Positions 13,165-18,378 of a DNA stretch of 18,378 nt are shown here, piece by piece. The first letter of the stretch is position 1. Every line of letters starts with the position of its first letter. A program made the position numbers and the translations under genes. The notes beneath the pieces are model-generated. The model ran no database searches. It was not told where the DNA came from and saw only the letters and a list, made by a program, of their open reading frames with translations. Source of the stretch: a bacterium (GTDB taxonomy: Bacteria > UBA9089 > CG2-30-40-21 > SBAY01); contig JBFLYA010000066.1 of assembly GCA_040757115.1 (NCBI GenBank), forward strand, positions 1 to 18,378, given 5' to 3'.

Positions 13165-15882
13165 ATGGTAAAAAAATACCAATTATTCAAAAAGGGAATT
13201 CTATCCAATAAATACATTCGAGATCTTAATAATATTACTATTAATGACATCTCTTTAGTAGGGAGTAAAGGTGCTAAGTTAGGGGAAATGAAAAAGGCAA
13301 AATTCCCTGTACCACCAGGATTTTGTATTACAGCTGATGCTTATGAATATTATCTCCAATATAATGAAATCCAAGATGAGATTGTTAAAATAGTAAAGGA
13401 TACATTTATATCTTTTTCTTCTCTTAAATCAGAAGCTTATAAGATAAAAAACCTTATTTTATCTGGGCATATACCATTAGAGCTCAGAAATGAAATTATA
13501 TCAGCTTATCACAAATTAAGAGGATATGTATCTATTCGTTCATCTGCTACTTATGAAGATTTATCTATAACTTCCTCTGCTGGGATATATGATACTTATC
13601 TCAATATAATTGGTGAGAATGAAGTACTTAAGAAGGTAGTTGAAGTTTTTGCATCTTTGTGGAGTGAACGAGCTATTTCTTATCGAGAGGCTAAGTTTTC
13701 TAAGAATGAGGTTACTATAGGAATTCCAAAGATGGCAGTTATAATACAACAGATGATTTCAGCACAAGTTTCTGGTATAATTTTCACTTCCAACCCTGTC
13801 GATAAAGATTTGGTGATCGAAGGAAGCTTTGGATTGGGTGAGATAATTGTAAAAGGTAAAGTTACTCCGGATAGATATGTGATTAATAAAAGAACATTGA
13901 AGATAAGCGAAAAAACACTCTCTACTAAGGATGTAATGATAATTCCTGATCAGAGTCCTAATCAAGTATCTATGGGAGTTCTTGAGATCTATGTTCCTCA
14001 AGAGAAAAAAGATAGGCAAATTCTATTAGATCGAGAGATAAAAAAATTAGCAAGGTTGGGTTTAAATATCGAGAGATATTATAGAGTCCCTCAAGATATT
14101 GAATGGGCTTATAATAAAGGTAAGTTTTATATCTTACAAACAAGACCAGTTACTGCTATCCCAGAAAAAGTAACTATATGGAGCAACTTTAATTGGAATG
14201 AGATAATTCCAGGAGTATTATCTCCCTTTACTTGGTCAATGTTAAATGAAGTAATTCAGAATATGATAAAACATATAATGAGAAAATTTGGATTTCCTCC
14301 TGTTGAGTTACCACCTATAATAGAGTTGCTTTATGGTCGGGTATATTGGAATATGAATAATCTATTAGAAGTATTTAAAGACCTATCTTTTTTTGAAGAG
14401 ATTGGGGGAAAAGAAGCAATATTGGCTGTTGGGGAAAAAGTACCTAATTTTAGAATTAAGATAATATTGATGTGTCTGCAGATTTTTAGATTCAATATAT
14501 TCAAACTCTTAAATGTTATTTATAAAATCAGTTGTATTTTCTTTAAGATGCACCGTGATATAGAGAAGGTATACTTCCAAGTTAGAAAGACTTTTGATAA
14601 GTTTGAAAAAGTTGATCTTTCAAAAATCTCTTTAGAAGAATTATTATCCTTTAGAATATTGTATAGTGAAGAAGCAAAGGAAGTAATGCTTGCTAATGTA
14701 CTAGGGGGTGGATTAGTTATATCTTCTTATCAATTACTTGGTAAAATAACTAAGCGATGGCTTGATGATAAGGATGGAATACTCCAAGCAAAATTAATAG
14801 GTGGAATGTTAGATGAGACTGTCAAAATGGATATTGAAATCTGGAAATTAGCACAAAAGGCTTCAACTTCTGAATATATCAATTCTATTTTTAGTGAGAG
14901 AAATGAGGAAGAAATTATTAGTTTATTAAAAGAAAAGGGAGAAGGAAGGGAGTTCTTAATTAAATTAAAAGAATTTCTATCTGAATATGGACATCGATGT
15001 AGTATGGAATATGATTTTATGGTACCCAGATGGATAGAAGAACCAAGGTTTATCTTAAGTATGATAAAGAATTATCTCAAGAATAAAGTAAGTGAAGAGG
15101 GGTTAGTTGTTAATCCTATTAGACACTTGAAAAATAAAGCAATAGAACAGGAAAAAATAATTCTTAAATCTTTAGAAAAGTTATCATCAGGAATCTTTAA
15201 TAAATTATTTCCCATAAAGAGATTCATTTTCAAGAAGGCCATTCAGAACCTTCAAAGAAACCACTCTTTACGGGAGACACCAAAATTTTATGCAATGATG
15301 CTATGGATGGCTGCAAGAATGATGATTTTAGAGGTAGGTAATCGTTTATTTGAAGAAGGAGTTCTTTTAAGTAAAGACGATATTTTCTTCTTGAATATAA
15401 ATGAGACAAGAAAATTAGTAAAAGGGGAATTCAGTAAAAAAAAGGCTCTACAATTAGTAACTGAACGTAGGCAAGAATATGAACATAACCTTAAACTTAA
15501 ACCGCCATCAATTATTAGAAGTGATTCTTTTCTCACTTTTGAAGAAGAGAAGTTGGAATCTTCATCTTATCTGGAAGGAGTAGGTGTATCACCTGGTAAA
15601 GTAACTGGGAAGGCAAGGATAATTTTTGATATAAATAAGTCTTGGAATTTAAGGAAAGGTGAAATATTAGTAGTACCTTATACTGATCCAGCGTGGACAC
15701 CCCTATTTTTGATAGCAGCAGGAGTGATAACAGATATTGGAGGTTTACTTTCTCATGGTGCCATTATTGCTAGAGAATATGGCATCCCTGCTGTGATGGG
15801 TGTAAAAAATGGAACTAAGACGATAGAAGAGGGGAGAACGATCACCGTCGATGGAAATGAAGGAAGGGTTTATCTTTATTAA
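13165..15882 (+). CDS. Rifampin-phosphotransferase/PEP-synthase-like dikinase
   Basis: 905 residues in three parts. The N-terminal ATP-binding domain (~25-335) shows GSKGAKLGEM, PVPPGFCIT, SIRSSATYEDL, AGIYDTYL, QQMISAQVSGIIFTSNP and DIEWAYNKGKFYILQTRP. A variable middle domain (~345-800), opening NEIIPGVLSPFTWSML, follows. The C-terminal swivelling domain (~815-905) has GVGVSPGKVTGKARI and the phospho-His motif GGLLSHGAIIAREYGIPAVMG (His864). The SHGAI motif and the substrate-type middle domain resemble rifampin phosphotransferase (about 865 residues) more than PEP synthase (about 790), whose motif is usually TCHAAI. It may transfer the ATP beta-phosphate to a small molecule; the substrate cannot be inferred. 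It has a weak Shine-Dalgarno and sits between a permease and a radical SAM gene. Confidence 0.85.
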   Translation: MVKKYQLFKKGILSNKYIRDLNNITINDISLVGSKGAKLGEMKKAKFPVPPGFCITADAYEYYLQYNEIQDEIVKIVKDTFISFSSLKSEAYKIKNLILSGHIPLELRNEIISAYHKLRGYVSIRSSATYEDLSITSSAGIYDTYLNIIGENEVLKKVVEVFASLWSERAISYREAKFSKNEVTIGIPKMAVIIQQMISAQVSGIIFTSNPVDKDLVIEGSFGLGEIIVKGKVTPDRYVINKRTLKISEKTLSTKDVMIIPDQSPNQVSMGVLEIYVPQEKKDRQILLDREIKKLARLGLNIERYYRVPQDIEWAYNKGKFYILQTRPVTAIPEKVTIWSNFNWNEIIPGVLSPFTWSMLNEVIQNMIKHIMRKFGFPPVELPPIIELLYGRVYWNMNNLLEVFKDLSFFEEIGGKEAILAVGEKVPNFRIKIILMCLQIFRFNIFKLLNVIYKISCIFFKMHRDIEKVYFQVRKTFDKFEKVDLSKISLEELLSFRILYSEEAKEVMLANVLGGGLVISSYQLLGKITKRWLDDKDGILQAKLIGGMLDETVKMDIEIWKLAQKASTSEYINSIFSERNEEEIISLLKEKGEGREFLIKLKEFLSEYGHRCSMEYDFMVPRWIEEPRFILSMIKNYLKNKVSEEGLVVNPIRHLKNKAIEQEKIILKSLEKLSSGIFNKLFPIKRFIFKKAIQNLQRNHSLRETPKFYAMMLWMAARMMILEVGNRLFEEGVLLSKDDIFFLNINETRKLVKGEFSKKKALQLVTERRQEYEHNLKLKPPSIIRSDSFLTFEEEKLESSSYLEGVGVSPGKVTGKARIIFDINKSWNLRKGEILVVPYTDPAWTPLFLIAAGVITDIGGLLSHGAIIAREYGIPAVMGVKNGTKTIEEGRTITVDGNEGRVYLY

Positions 15883-16138
15883 TTTTGACTTTTATTACGT
15901 CAGAGGAATTAAAAAGGATGTCTTGTAATTACAATAGATTATATCTGACTATTTCAGTTGTACATACGGTTCTAATTCAACTTGTCCTAATGAGTTCAAT
16001 AGGTTAATCAAAAAGTTTGCATACAAAAAAAGTTTCTGGCTTTTCATACAATAAGAGAACTGTTGTTCTTCAAAACATTTTTATCCAAAAGAAATCATAA
16101 GAAAATGTGCAGGAATATACTATCCTATAGGAGTTAAA
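15883..16138 (+). other. Gene-free spacer with leader of the radical SAM gene
   Basis: 256 bp of AT-rich sequence with no ORF of note and no inverted repeats long enough to be a terminator. A small stem GAACTGTTGTTC occurs near 16058. A good Shine-Dalgarno, TAGGAGTTAAAATG, leads into the next gene. No consensus promoter was seen, although the spacing suggests a separate one. Confidence 0.4.
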
Positions 16139-17698
16139 ATGAAAGTAGTATTTGTAAATTCACCAAGGTATGTACATCCTATTATGTATGAGACAAATGA
16201 TTATTTGATGCCTTTAAATTATCCATGTTTAGCAGCAGCTATACGGGATAAAATGGAGGATATTGAAGTAAAAATTATTGACTGTCCACCTATGAGAATA
16301 GGCTGGAAAACTCTAAGAAAAATAATAGAAAAAGAGAAACCTGATGTAGTAGGCTGTGGAGATGTAGTTTTATATGCCCATGAAAGTGTAAAAGTCTTCA
16401 AGATAGCGAAAGAAATTAATCCTCGGTGTATTACTATCGCTGGGGGACATTTTTTTTCCTTCATGGTAGAGAAAGGTCTAAAGGAATATATGGCAGATTA
16501 TATTGTAAGATTCGAAGGTGAAGAAACGATAGTAGAACTCCTTGAATATCTTAGGAATAATAGAGACTTGGAAAAGGTCAAAGGAATTGGTTTTAAAAGA
16601 GAGGGGAAGATTATTATTACCCCTCCAAGACCTCTTATTAAAAATCTTGATGAATTACCTATACCAGCTTTTGATCTTATGGTTATGGAGAAACCTTCTT
16701 CTTTTGGCATGACTTGGTTAAATGCAGGAGTGCTTGAAAAGTCTCGAGGATGTATAGATCACTGTAATTACTGTTCCCTATGGAAAGTAATGGGTCAATA
16801 TTCTATTAAGCAAGATGGGAAGGAAGAAGTGAAACCTTGTTATAGGCAAAAGAGTGTTGAGAGAGCTATTGAAGAAGTAGAAATTCTTTACCACAAATAC
16901 AAAAAGCGATATCTTTTCTGGGTTGATGCTACATGGAATGTTGCTCCTGAATGGACAGATGCTTTTTGTGAAGAGGTACTAAAGAGGAAAATGAAGTTTA
17001 ATTACTGGGCTTTTCTCAGAGCAGATTGTCTACTACAAGATGAAAAACTGGGAATTTTAGAAAAGATGGTCAAAATAGGACTTAAGCATGCTCTTATAGG
17101 TATTGAAAGATCATCAACAGAATCATTACAAACTTTGCAAAAGTCAAGATGTACTTATGAACAGACAAAAGAAGTCTTCGAAGTTCTTAGAAAAAAATAT
17201 CCTCAAGTTATTAGAGTAGGGACATTTATAGCTGGAGTAGAAAATGAGACTAAAGAATCAATCATGGATTTGGCAAATTATGCTCTTGATCTTAAATTGG
17301 ACTACATAGAGCTTTTTACTTTAACTCCTAACCCGGGGACTACCATCTGGAGAGAGTGTGTAAGAAAAGATTGGATTGAAATTAAAGATTATAAACAATG
17401 GGACTGGCGTACACCCATAATGCCATCAGAATATATGTCTAGGGAGGAAATAGCAAATACTATTGAAAAAGCTCTAAGAAAATTCTATCATTTAAAGCAT
17501 CTAATATTTAGACAACTCCTTTCCCCTATCAGTTTACGGAGAAAGACTGCCTTTTGGATCATTTATATCACTATAAAGTTTATGACTCTTCATATTGCAA
17601 ATTTATTAAAAGGTATTTTTGAGGGTAAGAAAGATTTAAAGTCCTCAAAAATACTAAAGGTAGAAAAAGTGATAAAGCCTAAATGGTATGATACATGA
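16139..17698 (+). CDS. B12-binding-domain radical SAM protein
   Basis: 519 residues. The N-terminal ~135 residues have a cobalamin-binding-like Rossmann domain (MKVVFVNSPR, PDVVGCGDVVLYAHESVKV, CITIAGGHFFSF, EGEETIVELL), but the classical DxHxxG loop is not visible, as in several members. A linker (LDELPIPAFDL) leads to the radical SAM core with SRGCIDHCNYC: Cys205, Cys209 and Cys212 in the CxxxCxxC arrangement that binds the 4Fe-4S cluster. The core continues with FWVDATWNV, GLKHALIGIERSS, GTFIAGVENETKESI and LFTLTPNPGT, typical of class B/BchE-like enzymes. The C-terminal ~90 residues are basic and include a hydrophobic stretch (AFWIIYITIKFMTLHIA), suggesting membrane contact. It may methylate, cyclise or otherwise modify a lipid or natural product; the substrate is unknown. 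Confidence 0.9.
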   Translation: MKVVFVNSPRYVHPIMYETNDYLMPLNYPCLAAAIRDKMEDIEVKIIDCPPMRIGWKTLRKIIEKEKPDVVGCGDVVLYAHESVKVFKIAKEINPRCITIAGGHFFSFMVEKGLKEYMADYIVRFEGEETIVELLEYLRNNRDLEKVKGIGFKREGKIIITPPRPLIKNLDELPIPAFDLMVMEKPSSFGMTWLNAGVLEKSRGCIDHCNYCSLWKVMGQYSIKQDGKEEVKPCYRQKSVERAIEEVEILYHKYKKRYLFWVDATWNVAPEWTDAFCEEVLKRKMKFNYWAFLRADCLLQDEKLGILEKMVKIGLKHALIGIERSSTESLQTLQKSRCTYEQTKEVFEVLRKKYPQVIRVGTFIAGVENETKESIMDLANYALDLKLDYIELFTLTPNPGTTIWRECVRKDWIEIKDYKQWDWRTPIMPSEYMSREEIANTIEKALRKFYHLKHLIFRQLLSPISLRRKTAFWIIYITIKFMTLHIANLLKGIFEGKKDLKSSKILKVEKVIKPKWYDT

Positions 17699-17988
17699 AG
17701 AAATCTAAATCCAGTTATAAGGACTTCTGCAAAATGGGAAAATAAATAATAGAAGGAAGAAAGAGGTATTTTGAGAATAAAAAAGGGATTTTAAACAAGA
17801 TTTGTGGGAAAGAAGAAGAGGTTTATTAAAAAAGACAATAATTTCCCTATGAGAGGAACAAATCGCTCTTTAAAAATTACTTTTTTAGTTCTTCAGGCAG
17901 CCGTAGATAAGGCAGAATCGTGTGCAAAGATGCGATAACACCTAATTTTCTGTGGTTGTTTTAATAAGAGAGCGGCATCATAATCTAC
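17699..17988. other. Gene-free AT-rich spacer
   Basis: 290 bp between the radical SAM gene and the IS630-like element. I see no ORF, tRNA, terminator hairpin or periodic array here. A purine-rich stretch (about 17740-17830) is the only visible character. Confidence 0.4.
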
Positions 17989-17990
17989 TA

Positions 17991-18252
17991 GTGCTCTGTC
18001 GCTACTTAATTGATGGATAAACCCGTTTCAAAAAATAGATATTGAAACAAGTTGATTTGAAATTCATAGAAATATGGTAGAAATTAGTTGAAATTTATAG
18101 AAATTGATGGAAATTGGTAGAAAGATGGTGCAAGAAAACAATAAGTTTCTATTTATTTCTACTAATTTCAATTATATTTCCATAAGTTTTATATTATTAT
18201 TGACAAAGAATGCTTAAGAAAAATATTAATCAAATCATTGGCGACAGAGCAC
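17991..18252. mobile_element. 262-bp IS630-derived miniature element
   Basis: Ends GTGCTCTGTCGC and GCGACAGAGCAC are perfect 12-bp inverted repeats, flanked by TA (17989-17990, 18253-18254) with C before and G after, giving a CTAG target. The right ~70 bp match, inverted, the first ~70 bp of the IS630-family element that begins at 18255, so this is a deletion derivative of that family. Its centre is a decamer-periodic palindrome (18041-18190). No ORF. Confidence 0.8.
18041..18190. repeat. Palindrome of ~10-nt (GAAATTNATA) units
   Basis: Sense units GAAATTCATA, GAAATTAGTT, GAAATTTATA, GAAATTGATG, GAAATTGGTA run to 18128. After the linker GTGCAAGAAAACAATAAG, inverted units TTTCTATTTA, TTTCTACTAA, TTTCAATTAT continue to 18190. 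The period is 10 nt rather than 7, and the linker and right arm match positions 5-54. Confidence 0.8.
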
Positions 18253-18281
18253 TAGTGCTCTGTCGCCAATGATTTGATTAA
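18226..18281. repeat. 56-bp perfect palindrome at head-to-head IS630 ends
   Basis: 27 nt on each side of a central TA (18253-18254) are exactly complementary, reading outward GTGCTCTGTCGCCAATG and on to ATTTGATTAA. It is created by two IS630-family left ends meeting at one shared TA. Confidence 0.9.
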
Positions 18282-18378
18282 GATTTTGGTCATTCTTGCC
18301 GATAATAATATAAACTCTTGAGGCAAGGAGGAACCAAAATGAAAAAAAGTATATAGTTGAATTAACGGACGAAGAACG
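18255..18378 (+). mobile_element. IS630-family insertion sequence, left end (continues past window)
   Basis: Begins GTGCTCTGTCGCCAATG directly after a shared TA. A leader of 84 bp with the strong Shine-Dalgarno AAGGAGGAACC precedes an ATG at 18339. The reading frame that starts there is typical of IS630 transposases once one base is allowed in the A-run. The rest lies outside the window. Confidence 0.75.
18339..18378 (+). pseudogene. IS630 transposase N-terminus, partial, frameshifted at A7
   Basis: ATG is followed by seven A residues (18342-18348), and the direct frame reads M-K-K-S-I-stop. In the frame beginning at 18350 the sequence reads YIVELTDEER, matching how IS630 transposases usually begin (MKKYIVxLTxEER). 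Eight A residues would give MKKKYIVELTDEER, so either one A was lost or a slip on the A-run restores the protein. Only about 13 codons are visible. Confidence 0.5.

Noticed and set aside
1-18378. tRNA, rRNA or riboswitch structures
   Set aside because: None recognised by eye on either strand; a covariance-model search would be needed to exclude small RNAs.

Overview
This is an AT-rich bacterial window from what looks like an anaerobe. It carries two subunits of an NAD(P)-linked [FeFe] hydrogenase, with the accessory genes that sit beside such hydrogenases in Clostridia and related anaerobes. Intergenic space is crowded with 7-nt and 10-nt periodic palindromes and small transposons, as in many genomes of uncultured phyla. 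The species cannot be named from the sequence.

Layout. (1) Positions 300-5526, minus strand: one long gene series that reads, in transcription order, small unknown protein, nucleotidyltransferase-like protein, DRTGG-domain protein, CBS-pair plus RsbW-type ATPase, second DRTGG protein, PHP-domain protein, kinase-type ATPase without a phosphoacceptor domain, then (after 469 bp with a small transposon and a further ~215 bp of repeats) the NuoE/HndA and HndB hydrogenase subunits. The hydrogenase flavin and catalytic subunits are not in the window. (2) Positions 5653-7100, plus strand: argG followed 2 bp later by xseB, driven by a promoter that is back-to-back with the promoter of the minus-strand series. 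(3) Positions 7206-11760: a pile of broken and nested mobile elements. A transposase remnant is interrupted by a 149-bp miniature element and cut off by an IS481-family element. The IS481 transposase gene is itself split by a 2382-bp insertion with a 6-bp target duplication. That insertion contains an IS1634-family element and another miniature element, and the IS481 gene is cut at its 3' end by an IS701-like fragment. (4) Positions 11872-17698, plus strand: three genes between mobile debris: an orphan FtsX/LolE-type ABC permease, a 905-residue rifampin-phosphotransferase/PEP-synthase-like dikinase, and a B12-binding-type radical SAM protein. (5) Positions 17699-18378: an IS630-related miniature element followed head-to-head by the start of an IS630-family element.

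How the parts may work together. The minus-strand ATPase, PHP, CBS and DRTGG genes are plausibly a signalling or maturation cassette for the electron-bifurcating hydrogenase; this is inferred from gene company. The three-gene plus-strand island could modify and export a small molecule, again only an inference.

The most unusual signal is structural. At least nine short arrays of 7- or 10-nt units, most arranged as sense arm, linker, antisense arm, are scattered through the window. Four of them occupy the centre of four different miniature transposons, and one has rewritten the last codons of a gene.
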